Made by a program: the position numbers and the translations under genes. A stretch of DNA of 64,000 nt from NCBI GenBank assembly GCA_963780165.1, contig CAWABB010000006.1:186001-250000 (forward strand), given 5' to 3'. Below the pieces are notes generated by a model. It had not been told where the DNA came from, searched no databases, and worked only from the letters and a program-made list of their open reading frames with translations. The stretch is from CAWABB01 sp963780165 (GTDB lineage Bacteria; Bacteroidota; Ignavibacteria; UBA10030; UBA6906). Each line of letters opens with the position of its first letter. Position 1 is the stretch's first letter. Positions 7,883-15,887 of this stretch are shown here, piece by piece.

Positions 7883-8715
7883 ACGAACGCACGATCACCG
7901 TGGGGCACAGCCCCGACCCTGACGACGCGTTCATGTTCTACGGCCTCGCAAGCGGCAATGTGAAGCTTCCGGGTATTCGCATCGCGCATCAGCTGGAGGA
8001 CATTCAGTCGCTGAACGAGCGCGCGACGCGCGGCGAGCTGGAAGTGACCGCCATTTCGGCTCACGCGTTCCCGTATGTCGCCGACCGCTACTGGATCATG
8101 CGCACCGGAGCAAGCATGGGCGAGGGGTACGGCCCCGTGCTGATCTCGCGAGGTCCGCGGACGCTCAAGGAACTTGCCGGCAAGAAAGTCGCGACGCCCG
8201 GACCGCTGACCACGGCGAAACTCCTCTTCCGACTGTTCACGGAAGGGATCGAGTGCGTGGACCTGCCGTTCGACGCGATCATGGACGCCATCGACGCAGG
8301 CACGGTCGCGGGAGGCGTGATCATCCACGAAGGACAGCTGACCTACGCCGATCGCGGGTACACGAAAATCGTGGACTTCGGAGAAGTGTGGGAGGAGACG
8401 TCGGGCGGATTGCCGCTCCCCCTTGGGCTCGACGTTGTGAGGAAGGATCTCGGTCTGCCGCTCGCGACGCAGCTCTCGAAAGGGCTCCGCGACAGCATCG
8501 CGTACGGATACGATCACAAGGACGCATCAGTTCCCTACGCCCTGCAGTGGGGGCGCGGGATCGACCGGGACCTGGGCGAGCGGTTCGTGACGATGTATGT
8601 CAGCGGCCTGACGGTGGACATGGGCGACAAGGGCCGTGCGGCGCTCGAGCTGCTGTTCCGCCTCGGCGCCGACCGCGGCCTCCTCCCCCTGGTCCCCTCC
8701 TTCATTCTCATCTAG
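7879..8715 (+). CDS. mqnD: 1,4-dihydroxy-6-naphthoate synthase
   Basis: Converts cyclic dehypoxanthinyl futalosine to 1,4-dihydroxy-6-naphthoate in the futalosine pathway. It has the periplasmic-binding-protein-like fold of the family, with the N-terminal HSPDPDDAFMFYGL motif (residues ~9-22), TAISAHAFPYVADRYWIM, and the long STGEGYGPVL-type segment (SMGEGYGPVLISRGP). 278 residues, usual size. Translationally coupled to menG by a four-base overlap. Followed within 2 bases by a REP-like palindrome. Confidence 0.93.
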   Translation: MNERTITVGHSPDPDDAFMFYGLASGNVKLPGIRIAHQLEDIQSLNERATRGELEVTAISAHAFPYVADRYWIMRTGASMGEGYGPVLISRGPRTLKELAGKKVATPGPLTTAKLLFRLFTEGIECVDLPFDAIMDAIDAGTVAGGVIIHEGQLTYADRGYTKIVDFGEVWEETSGGLPLPLGLDVVRKDLGLPLATQLSKGLRDSIAYGYDHKDASVPYALQWGRGIDRDLGERFVTMYVSGLTVDMGDKGRAALELLFRLGADRGLLPLVPSFILI

Positions 8716-8716
8716 A

Positions 8717-8744
8717 CAAGTGCGTCACCTAGGTGACGCACTTG
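8717..8744. repeat. REP-like perfect palindrome, copy 1
   Basis: A perfect 28 bp palindrome; the left half is CAAGTGCGTCACCT and the right half its reverse complement, centred on CCTAGG between 8730 and 8731. It lies between mqnD and the REP-type transposase gene. Related copies are at 9424-9447 and 25173-25204. Confidence 0.9.
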
Positions 8745-8770
8745 CGAAGACCTTTCAAAACAGGTCGGGG

Positions 8771-9349
8771 TCAACGATCGTCGATTGGCTGGACGAGATT
8801 GGTCGCTGACGCGAACGGCCCGTTGAGAAGCAGGTCGACGTATGGCCTCATTCCCCCCGCAGCCAGCCAGACTGCGTCTGTTACGACAATCTGATCGACA
8901 GTCCTCCCGCACAACACGCCACAACTGCTGTAGGGCCATTCCAGAGGCGACTCAACGAGTCGGGCTGCGACAGGATTGCGATGAATGTACGCTGAAACCG
9001 TCACAAGTCCATCATTGTCCCCGATGTGCTCCATCTTGTAGCGTTCTTCAAAAAGGTGACCTTTTCGGCCGAGCTCCCGATTGATGGCCTTTGCATACCC
9101 TTCGCACAGCTTCTTCATGAATGCAGATAGGGCGTACGGACTTCCTTGGTGGAGTAGCAGGTGGAAATGGTTCGGCATCAGGCAGAACGTGTGGAGGGAG
9201 ACAGCAAAGAGCGGCAGCGTGTTGCGAATCCGGTTCAGGAAGTACAGGTAGTTCCTGGGGGAAAAGAAGAGCGGCTGCCGGTTTGTGCCACGGTTGTAGA
9301 CGTGGAAGAATTCACCAGAGGTGCAGAGATACTGCGACTTTCGTGACAT
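8771..9349 (-). CDS. REP-associated tyrosine transposase (RAYT, IS200-like Y1 family)
   Basis: Single-strand DNA transposase/nuclease of the HUH class. The HUH pair is in MPNHFHLLLH, the catalytic Tyr is expected in LFEERYK, and AYIHRNPVAARLV with WPYSS are RAYT hallmarks. I chose the ATG at 9349 because GGAGGG precedes it at good distance; this gives 192 residues (an upstream in-frame ATG at 9382 adds 11). The gene is flanked on both sides by the same CCTAGG-centred palindrome, which is the typical setting of RAYTs and their REP substrates. It appears intact. It splits the plus and minus arms of the menaquinone gene cluster. Confidence 0.92.
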   Translation of the reverse strand: MSRKSQYLCTSGEFFHVYNRGTNRQPLFFSPRNYLYFLNRIRNTLPLFAVSLHTFCLMPNHFHLLLHQGSPYALSAFMKKLCEGYAKAINRELGRKGHLFEERYKMEHIGDNDGLVTVSAYIHRNPVAARLVESPLEWPYSSCGVLCGRTVDQIVVTDAVWLAAGGMRPYVDLLLNGPFASATNLVQPIDDR

Positions 9350-9423
9350 GAGTACCCTCCCCCGATCAGGTTCTGGGGCCACTACTCATGTTACACCAAA
9401 CCGCTACGATTTCTGAACCGGCA

Positions 9424-9447
9424 TGTGCGTCACCTAGGTGACGCTCA
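9424..9447. repeat. REP-like palindrome, copy 2 (imperfect)
   Basis: The core GTCACCTAGGTGAC is identical to the other copies; the outer arms pair except for one T-T mismatch (9426/9445). It lies between the transposase gene and mqnC, so the transposase is bracketed by the two copies. Confidence 0.85.
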
Positions 9448-9465
9448 CGTGGGCTTCACGGGGGG

Positions 9466-10566
9466 CTAGGCGGCGGCTTCGTGGGGGGCGGGGTAGTGCT
9501 TCACGATGTCGTACATCGTCGTCCGCTGTGCGGCATCGAAGCCCGACTCGTGAATCAGCCGCACACACTCTTCGACATTCGTCTTGTTCACGAAGTTCGC
9601 AGCGGCGTGAACGTTCTCCTCCAGCAGCGTCCCCCCGAAATCGTCCGCCCCGAAATGGAGCGCGATCTGCCCCGTCTTCTTCCCTTCCGAGAACCATGAC
9701 GCCTGGATGTGCGGAATATTGTCCAGATAGATGCGGGACAGTGCGATCATCTGCAGATACCGCGTCGGGGATGCGTACTGGGGGATGATCTTCTCCAGCG
9801 GCGTGTTGCCCGGCTTGAAGCTCCACGGGATGAACGCCGTGAACCCGTGATACTCGTCCTGGAGCTTCCGCACGACTTCGAGGTGCTCGACGATATCATC
9901 GTCGGTCTCGAGGTGTCCGTACATCATCGTGGCGGTGGTCTTGTAGCCGAGGCTCTGCGCCTCGCGCATCACCGCCAGCCAGTCTGCGCTCGTCCCCTTC
10001 TTGCTGCTGATCTTCCGCTTCACGCGGTCCGACAGGATCTCCGCGCCGCCGCCGGGAATCGTGCGCAGGCCGGCATCCCACAGCTGCTTCAGAACCTCCC
10101 GCACGCTCAGGCCCGACACTTCGCTCATCCCCAGGATCTCGGAGGTGGAGAAGAAATGCGGATGCACGCCGGGGACGTCAGCGGCGGTCCGCCTCACGAG
10201 CTCCAGATAGTACTCGAACGGCAGGGACGGGTCGACGCCGCCCTGCAGGAGGATCGTCGTGACCCCCCGGGATGCGGCGTCCTTGAACTGCGCGATCATC
10301 TCGTCGACCGAGTGGGTGTAGGCCCCTTCCTCGCCCGGATGCCGGTAGAACGCGCAGAAGATGCAGTCGATGGTGCAGATGTTCGTGTAGTTGGGGTTCG
10401 AATCGACCACGAACGTGATGCGGGGTTCCGGATGCATCCTGAAGCGGACCCCGTTCGCCATGTCGGCCAGGTCCAGCAGCGGCGCGTTGCCGAGCAGGTG
10501 CACGCCTTCCTCGGGCGTGATGCGGCGGCCGGCCCTGACGGCCTGTACGATCGATCTCAGTTCCAC
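9466..10566 (-). CDS. mqnC: Cyclic dehypoxanthinyl futalosine synthase (radical SAM)
   Basis: Radical SAM enzyme that cyclises dehypoxanthine futalosine. The cluster motif CTIDCIFCAFYR (CxxxCxxC) is at residues ~60-72, followed by the PGGGAEIL loop and the characteristic HFGADDFGGTLLEENVHAAA C-terminal segment shared by MqnC, MqnE and CofH-type enzymes. 366 residues, full length and unbroken, unlike mqnA and mqnE beside it. Its start lies 10 bases inside the end of mqnA. Last gene of the minus-strand menaquinone operon. Confidence 0.93.
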   Translation of the reverse strand: MELRSIVQAVRAGRRITPEEGVHLLGNAPLLDLADMANGVRFRMHPEPRITFVVDSNPNYTNICTIDCIFCAFYRHPGEEGAYTHSVDEMIAQFKDAASRGVTTILLQGGVDPSLPFEYYLELVRRTAADVPGVHPHFFSTSEILGMSEVSGLSVREVLKQLWDAGLRTIPGGGAEILSDRVKRKISSKKGTSADWLAVMREAQSLGYKTTATMMYGHLETDDDIVEHLEVVRKLQDEYHGFTAFIPWSFKPGNTPLEKIIPQYASPTRYLQMIALSRIYLDNIPHIQASWFSEGKKTGQIALHFGADDFGGTLLEENVHAAANFVNKTNVEECVRLIHESGFDAAQRTTMYDIVKHYPAPHEAAA

Positions 10567-11369
10567 GTCCCCTCCTCTCGCTTCGCCGTCAGATCCGGGT
10601 CGCGAAGCTCTCCAAGCAGTTCTCGAAACAGTGCGATGGCCTCCCGCTCACGCTCACCGAGCCGGTAGTTGAATCCGCGCAGATACTCGTTGGTGTCGGA
10701 CGGCGCGAGCCCCAGCTTGCGGCCGTGCGCGAGGGCCTCAGGCAGCTCTTCCCCTTCCGAGGCGGCGAGCGACCGTTCCAGCGCCGCGGCGAGCTCTCTT
10801 CTTTCGACGTCCGGGAGCGACTTTCGGACCGCCCAGACCGCAAACACGAACGGCAGCTTCTGCCATTCGTACCATTCGCGTGGCGAGGTCGTACACGAGG
10901 TCGAATCCGGGAAGGCCGGTCGTCTTTCTGCGCAGCGCCTCGTCGCCGATGAGCAGGACGGCGTCGTAGCCCCGCAAGTCGTTGACCCCCGCGTGCAGCC
11001 GCTCGAAGGTTGCGCGGATCGCCGTACTTCTTTTCGAGCAACACCCGGAGCAGCATGACCGACGTGGCGGTGTCGTCCGTGATGCCGATGCGCTTCCCCT
11101 CGAGATCCCTCCACCCTTCGCGCGAGAAGAGCATGACGCTCTTCACCTGATCGCGCGTCGCGATACACCCGCCGAGCAGCTCCAGCTTCTCCTCGTTCCC
11201 GAGGTAATCCATCAGCGAAAACAGCCCCGCGTCCATCATGTCCTTCGCGACCAGCTGTCCCATCCGCCGCGGCACGACGGGGAGGATCTTGAACTGCGCC
11301 GGCTCGAGCCGGGCGTAGAACGGGACGGAATTCAGGATACGGGAATTTTGCCGACCACGCCGGGGGCAT
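10557..11369 (-). CDS. mqnA: Chorismate dehydratase MqnA, reading frame broken by three +1 shifts
   Basis: First enzyme of the futalosine pathway (chorismate to 3-enolpyruvylbenzoate). No single frame covers it. Starting at ATG 11369 (inside the end of mqnE), the family-like text AKFPY / LNSVPFYARLEPAQFKILP switches frame near 11335; the next part ends at LLRVLLEKKYG near 11020; then ATFERLHAGVNDLRGYDAV, LLIGDEALR and GFDLVYDLAT run to about 10877; then EWYEWQKLPFVFAVW continues to the stop. Each switch is repaired by removing one base, and three such removals restore one frame of ~270 residues. The protein text is well conserved up to each junction, so assembly error is more likely than old decay. 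The reaction is known for the family; identity here rests on the four pieces. Confidence 0.75.
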   Translation of the reverse strand: MPPAWSAKFPYPEFRPVLRPARAGAVQDPPRRAAADGTAGREGHDGRGAVFADGLPRERGEAGAARRVYRDARSGEERHALLARRVEGSRGEAHRHHGRHRHVGHAAPGVARKEVRRSAQPSSGCTRGSTTCGATTPSCSSATRRCAERRPAFPDSTSCTTSPREWYEWQKLPFVFAVWAVRKSLPDVERRELAAALERSLAASEGEELPEALAHGRKLGLAPSDTNEYLRGFNYRLGEREREAIALFRELLGELRDPDLTAKREEGTWN

Positions 11370-12480
11370 GCAGTTCGAGGGGATTGTAATAGACGTCCCG
11401 CTCGACCGGGATCTTCCCCGCGTCGCGGATCAGACGGATGATCTGATCCTTGGCCAGCGCCATCGGCGCAATCGCTCCCGCATCGTGTGCGATCTTTTCG
11501 CCGCCGACCGTCCCGTCCATGTCGTCGGCCCCGAAATTCAGCGCCACGGACGCCACCTCTTCGGTGAGCATCACCCAGTACGCCTTGATGTGCGGGAAGT
11601 TGTCGAGCATGAGGCGCGAGACCGCGATCGTGTTCAGGTCGTCGATCGCCGACGTGAACCGGTCTCGCGGCTTGATGCCCGTGTCGCCCGGCTGGAAGGC
11701 GAGCGGGATGAAGGTGAGGAATCCGCCCGTCTCGTCCTGCGCTTCGCGCAGCGTGATCATGTGACGGAGGCGCTCTTCGAGCGTCTCGAGTGTCCGTACA
11801 GCATGGTGCTGTTGGTCGGGATGCCGATCCGGTGTGCCGTCCGGTGGATGTTCAGCCAGGCGCTTCGCGCCGATCTTCTGATTGAAGAGGAGGCTGCGGA
11901 CCCGCTCGGAGAAGATTTCCGCGCCACCCCCGGGCATGGTTTTGAGTCCTGCCGCCTGGAGCTGCGCGAGGATCTCCTCGACCGGCATCTTGAACTTCTT
12001 GTGGAAGAAGTCGATCTCCACCGCCGTGAACGCCTTGACGTCGGCCTGCGGCAGGCGATCGTGGATTGTCTGCACGATGTCCAGATAGCGCTCCCACGGC
12101 CAGTCGGCGGGCATACCGCCGGTGATATGCACCTCGTGGATCTCCGGGGTGAGCTTCGCCAGGATCTCCTCCGTCGTCATCTCGTACGCGCGGGGGTCGC
12201 CCTTCTTCGCCGCGAAATCGCAGAACTTGCACGAGAGGACACAGATGTTCGTGTGCTCGATCTTCTGGTTCAGGACGAAATAGACCGCGTCGCCGCTGCG
12301 CTGGCGCTGCACTGCGTGCGCCATCTTGCCGAGCGAGACGAAGTCAGGCGTCCTGTACAACACCATCCCGTCCTCGAGCGAGAGCCGCTCGCCCCTCTGG
12401 ATCTTCTCCCAGATGGGGATCAGCCCCGCGTCGCGAAACCAGATCTCGCCGTGTTCGCGTGCTTCATTCACGATCGCCAT
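11332..12480 (-). CDS. mqnE: Aminodeoxyfutalosine synthase (radical SAM), with a compensated frameshift
   Basis: Joins 3-enolpyruvylbenzoate to SAM to give aminofutalosine. The radical SAM motif CVLSCKFCDF, VHITGGMPADWPWE, PGGGAEIFSERV and LNFGADDMDGTVGGEKI are all present. The frame is open throughout, but between about 11858 and 11793 the text (AEHPPDGTPDRHPDQ...) is out of frame; the family sequence WLNIHRTAHRIGIPTNSTMLYGH is found one frame over. An extra C near 11858 and a missing base near 11793 explain it. The open frame extends to 12552 with a GTG, but that lies within a repeat; ATG 12480 gives the usual N-terminus (MAIVNEAREHGEIWF), and 12492 or 12537 are alternatives. Confidence 0.88.
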   Translation of the reverse strand: MAIVNEAREHGEIWFRDAGLIPIWEKIQRGERLSLEDGMVLYRTPDFVSLGKMAHAVQRQRSGDAVYFVLNQKIEHTNICVLSCKFCDFAAKKGDPRAYEMTTEEILAKLTPEIHEVHITGGMPADWPWERYLDIVQTIHDRLPQADVKAFTAVEIDFFHKKFKMPVEEILAQLQAAGLKTMPGGGAEIFSERVRSLLFNQKIGAKRLAEHPPDGTPDRHPDQQHHAVRTLETLEERLRHMITLREAQDETGGFLTFIPLAFQPGDTGIKPRDRFTSAIDDLNTIAVSRLMLDNFPHIKAYWVMLTEEVASVALNFGADDMDGTVGGEKIAHDAGAIAPMALAKDQIIRLIRDAGKIPVERDVYYNPLELHAPGVVGKIPVS

Positions 12481-12541
12481 ACCGTGTTCCATGCCGCTGT
12501 GATTACTCCTGTCATCCAGTGCCGCGCTACCTGTCATGTGC

Positions 12542-12647
12542 CAGTGCTCCACCAGCTAGCTGATTTTGCGCGACAGGGAGCACTGTGCTTGTTCCAACAA
12601 TGAACGATGGCCAGGCCCGTTCAGGGGTCTTGCCGGGACGGCACGAG
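12542..12647 (+). repeat. Intergenic ~107 bp repeat, copy A
   Basis: Diverged copy of an element also at 36258-36364 and 47722-47829. It starts with AGTGCTCC and ends with GGGACGGCACGAG, with the shared inner text GTTCCAAC and TCAGGGG. It fills the gap between ubiD and mqnE (12481-12677), in reverse orientation relative to those genes. Confidence 0.7.
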
Positions 12648-12677
12648 GATGGTCTTTCGACACAGCTGGATCGTCCC

Positions 12678-14477
12678 TCACCGCCAGTATGACTCCCATC
12701 GTTCATCCACGCGGCGCCGCACGTCTTCGGTCATGGCCAGCGGCTCCGGGTACCCCTTCTTCCACGTAGCATCGATCCCCATCACCCCGTTGTAGACCGG
12801 GCTAATCCCGATCAAGCGCTGATCGGTGAAGATCACATCGCGCTCGCAGTCAAACCGGGTGAAGATGCCCCAGATGTACTGCTCCTTGTTGTTCAGGTCG
12901 ACGTCCTCGCTGACGGCGGCGATAATCGACAGGCCCTGCAGCTCGGGGCGGGCGACAAGCGTGTGAATCACCTCGGCTCCCCCCTCACCCACCTTCACCA
13001 GCAACATCGTGTCGTGCACGAGCCTCGCATCGACGATGCGGCGGTCGATCGAGCGCAGCGAAGACGCTTCCGGCACCAGCGCCGCCGCCTTCCCCCGCGG
13101 CCCGGCCCCGGGCGATTGTTTCTTCGTCGCATCGATGATCATCTTGCTCCCGAGGTTCATCGTGTAGCTCGTGAAGTCGAGCGTGTCGAGCGGCACCCTG
13201 GGGATCAGGAGAAAATCGTAGTGCGGATCGAAATTGTCGCGCACCTCTTTCATAACATCGTCGAAATCCCGGACGTTCACTCCCGCCGATACAAGGATGA
13301 TCGACTTCGTGAGCGACAGCTGCGACAGGCCCATGAGCCCGAGCGCGGTCTTCATGGCCTCTTTCGCGTACCGTTGATCCACGGAGACCACGAGCAGGTT
13401 ATGGAACCCGGCTTCGTAGTACGCCCAGAGCTCGGCGATTTCGGAGTGAATCAGGCGGACCAGCGGCCCGAGGATGTGCTGGGTCGCGTCGCCGAGGAAT
13501 TTGTCTTCCATCGGCGGGATTCCCACGACGGTGGCGGGATAGACCGGGGAGCGGCGGCGCGTGATCCGGGTAACGTGGAAGACCGGAAATTCCGACGCAT
13601 GGGAGTAGTGGCCGAAGTGATCCCCGAACGGCCCTTCCCGGCGCCGCTCACGCGGCGGGACGACCCCTTCGAGGATGAACTCCGCATAGGCGGGGACATC
13701 GATCCCGATGGATCGCGCCCGCGTAAACCGCGTCCGGGAGCCGCGGAGGAACCCGGCGAACATCGCTTCGTCGATATTCTCGGGCAGGGCCGCAATGGTC
13801 GCCATCAGCAGCGCGGGATCGGTGCCCAGCGCCACGGCCAGCTCGAGCGGCTGCCCCAGTTTCTCCGCCTGATAGTAGTGGAACCCTCCGCCCTTCTGGA
13901 TCTGCCAGTGCATGCCGGTGGTGGACCTGTCGAACACCTGCATGCGGTACATGCCCATGTTCCGCTTCCCGGTCCGCGGATCGTGCGGTGATGACCTGCG
14001 GAAGCGTGATGAAGCGTCCGCCGTCTTCCGGCCAACAGGTCAGCACGGGAAGCCGCGTCGAGGTCCGGCTGCTCGACCACCTCCTGGGACGTCCCGCCGC
14101 GCACGCGCCGGACCGGACTCGCAAGGAGCCTGCGCGTCATGGCGGAATGCTTGAAGAGGACGGACGGGGACGGAGGCATTGCGTCGGTCAGGAACGAGAT
14201 CAGCTCCTCGACCGAGCTGCTCGGGATGCTTCTGCAGCGCGAGCTCGCACCGGAGGTCGCTCGCGAGCGCGTTGATGACGAGCGGATAGGGCGAGCCCTT
14301 GACGTGCTCGAACCAGAGTGCCGGTCGCCGCTCGCGCAGCGCACGCGTGGCGATCTCGGTGACTTCGAGGTACGGGTCGACCTCCACCGAAACGCGATGG
14401 AGCTCCCCCACGCCTTCCAGATACCGGGCGAAGTCGCCGAACGAGTCAAACCTCGGGCGGGTGCGGGAGGTTGCCAT
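12678..14477 (-). CDS. ubiD: UbiD-family decarboxylase of menaquinone synthesis, broken by three +1 shifts
   Basis: Prenylated-FMN-dependent decarboxylase, probably acting on the prenylated naphthoate of the futalosine pathway (MqnL-like). N-terminal piece from ATG 14477: ARYLEGVGELHRVSVEVDP, EITEIA-like EVTEIATRAL. It shifts near 14215-14260 to VEELISFLTDAMPPSPSVLF, near 14060 to LPVLTCWPEDGGRFITLPQV, and near 13983 to the long intact part beginning DPRTGKRNMGMYRMQVFD and holding TTGMHWQIQKGG, EGPFGDHFGHYS and the C-terminal domain to 12678. Removing one base at each junction restores a ~600-residue frame. UbiX, which supplies the prenyl-FMN cofactor, is the next gene upstream (12 bases). 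Confidence 0.8.
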
Positions 14478-14489
14478 AGCGGTGCCGGG

Positions 14490-15041
14490 CTACTCGAACT
14501 CTTCTGATCGCCAGCCGGCCGCCGTCCGGAGCCCGAGCTGGCCGAGCAGCTTGTCGGTGAAGGCGCCGACGTATCTGTCGACGGTATCAGGCACAAAGTA
14601 GAGCGGCGGAGATATGGGCATGATGGTCGCGCCGTAGGAGGAGAGGCGGGCGCACTGCTCGAGCGTCAGGGTCGAGAGGGGCGTCTCGCGCACGCAGACA
14701 ATCAGGCGGTAGCGCTCCTTGAGGCAGACCTGCGCCGTCCGCGTGATCAGCGTGTCGCCCATCCCGGAGGCGATCTTCCCGACGGTGGACGTCGACGCGG
14801 GGAGGATGACGAACGCGTCGAACGTGTTGGAGCCGGACGCCATCGGCGCCGTCAGGTCGTCGTCGGAGAAGATCCGTTCGACGTACGGCTTCAGGTCCTT
14901 CTCGCTCATGTTCAGTTCGTCGCGCAACAGCAGTTTTCCCCACGTGCTGACGATGAGGTACTTCTTCGCGTCGCACTTCTGGAGAAAGTCCCGGGCATAC
15001 ACTGCGCCGGACGAACCGGTGATCCCGACGACGATTTTCAC
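14490..15041 (-). CDS. ubiX: Flavin prenyltransferase UbiX
   Basis: Makes prenylated FMN for UbiD enzymes from FMN and dimethylallyl phosphate. Motifs: GITGSSGAVYA at residues 6-16, the PASTSTVGKIASGMGDTLI stretch (FMN/phosphate site) and CVRETPLSTLTLEQ. 183 residues, normal. Start overlaps ubiA stop by four bases; directly followed by ubiD, its client. In this context it serves menaquinone, not ubiquinone, synthesis. Confidence 0.93.
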   Translation of the reverse strand: MKIVVGITGSSGAVYARDFLQKCDAKKYLIVSTWGKLLLRDELNMSEKDLKPYVERIFSDDDLTAPMASGSNTFDAFVILPASTSTVGKIASGMGDTLITRTAQVCLKERYRLIVCVRETPLSTLTLEQCARLSSYGATIMPISPPLYFVPDTVDRYVGAFTDKLLGQLGLRTAAGWRSEEFE

Positions 15042-15874
15042 GCGTACCTCCCGACGGCCACCATAGCCAGGACGACGAACCCGGCGACCGCATTGATCCG
15101 GAAGAACGCCAGTTCGACGTCGTCCGCTTTCTTCTGCTCGACATACAGCAGATATCCCGTCAGGAGCAGCAGCGGCAGGGCGAGCAGCGAACGCAGCGAA
15201 TGGAGGAACAGCAGCACGAGCAGGGCGAACGCGGCCACGTGGAGGATGGCGGAATACCGGAGCGCGCGCTCCCGTCCGAACCTGGCCGGGAAGGAGTAGA
15301 GCGACTCTTTCTTGTCGAAGTCCTCGTCGAGCGTCGCATAGATGATGTCGAACCCCGCGACCCAGAAGAGGGTAAAGAGCGAGAGTATCGCGGGGGCGAA
15401 CAGGTTCTCAAGCGACGGCGACATGGCGAACCAGCCCCCCAGCGGTCCCATCGCGAGGCCCAGACCGACGCCGAAGTGCGCGAGCGGCGTATACCGCTTC
15501 ATGGTCGGATAGACGACGAAGATGACGAGGGGGATCGGCGACAGAACGAAGCAGAAGCTGGAGAGCAGCCAGGCGGATCCGAAGTAGAGTGCGAGCCCGG
15601 CCACCAGGACCCACGACGCTTCCCAGAGGGTAATCCTGCCGCTCGGGAGGTCTCGCGATGCCGTCCGGGGATTGCGCGCGTCGATCTTCCGGTCGATGAT
15701 CCGGTTCAGCGCGAACGCAGCGGTCCGCGCGCCGGTCGCGGCGGTGAGGACCAGGATCAGCGTCGACCACGGAGGGAACGCCTCGCCGGCCGCAAGCAGC
15801 ACGCCGCTGTAGATGAGCGGCAGCGAAAAGAGCGTATGCTCGATCTTTACGAACGAGAAGTAGCGTTGCACCAT
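15038..15874 (-). CDS. ubiA: UbiA-type polyprenyltransferase (MqnP-like)
   Basis: Integral membrane prenyltransferase. Two Asp-rich motifs are visible: NRIIDRKIDARNPRTASRDLPSG (first, with NxxxD) and YATLDEDFDKKESLYS (second). Several long hydrophobic segments follow, e.g. VIFVVYPTMKRY, LLLLTGYLLYVEQ and VVLAMVAVG. The frame is open to 15901, but ATG 15874 (MVQRYFSFVKIEHTLFSLP) avoids overlap with guaA and matches the family N-terminus; 278 residues. It likely prenylates 1,4-dihydroxy-6-naphthoate given its mqn neighbours; 4-hydroxybenzoate as substrate is the textbook alternative. Confidence 0.88.
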   Translation of the reverse strand: MVQRYFSFVKIEHTLFSLPLIYSGVLLAAGEAFPPWSTLILVLTAATGARTAAFALNRIIDRKIDARNPRTASRDLPSGRITLWEASWVLVAGLALYFGSAWLLSSFCFVLSPIPLVIFVVYPTMKRYTPLAHFGVGLGLAMGPLGGWFAMSPSLENLFAPAILSLFTLFWVAGFDIIYATLDEDFDKKESLYSFPARFGRERALRYSAILHVAAFALLVLLFLHSLRSLLALPLLLLTGYLLYVEQKKADDVELAFFRINAVAGFVVLAMVAVGRYA

Positions 15875-15887
15875 GCTGTCGGTCCGG

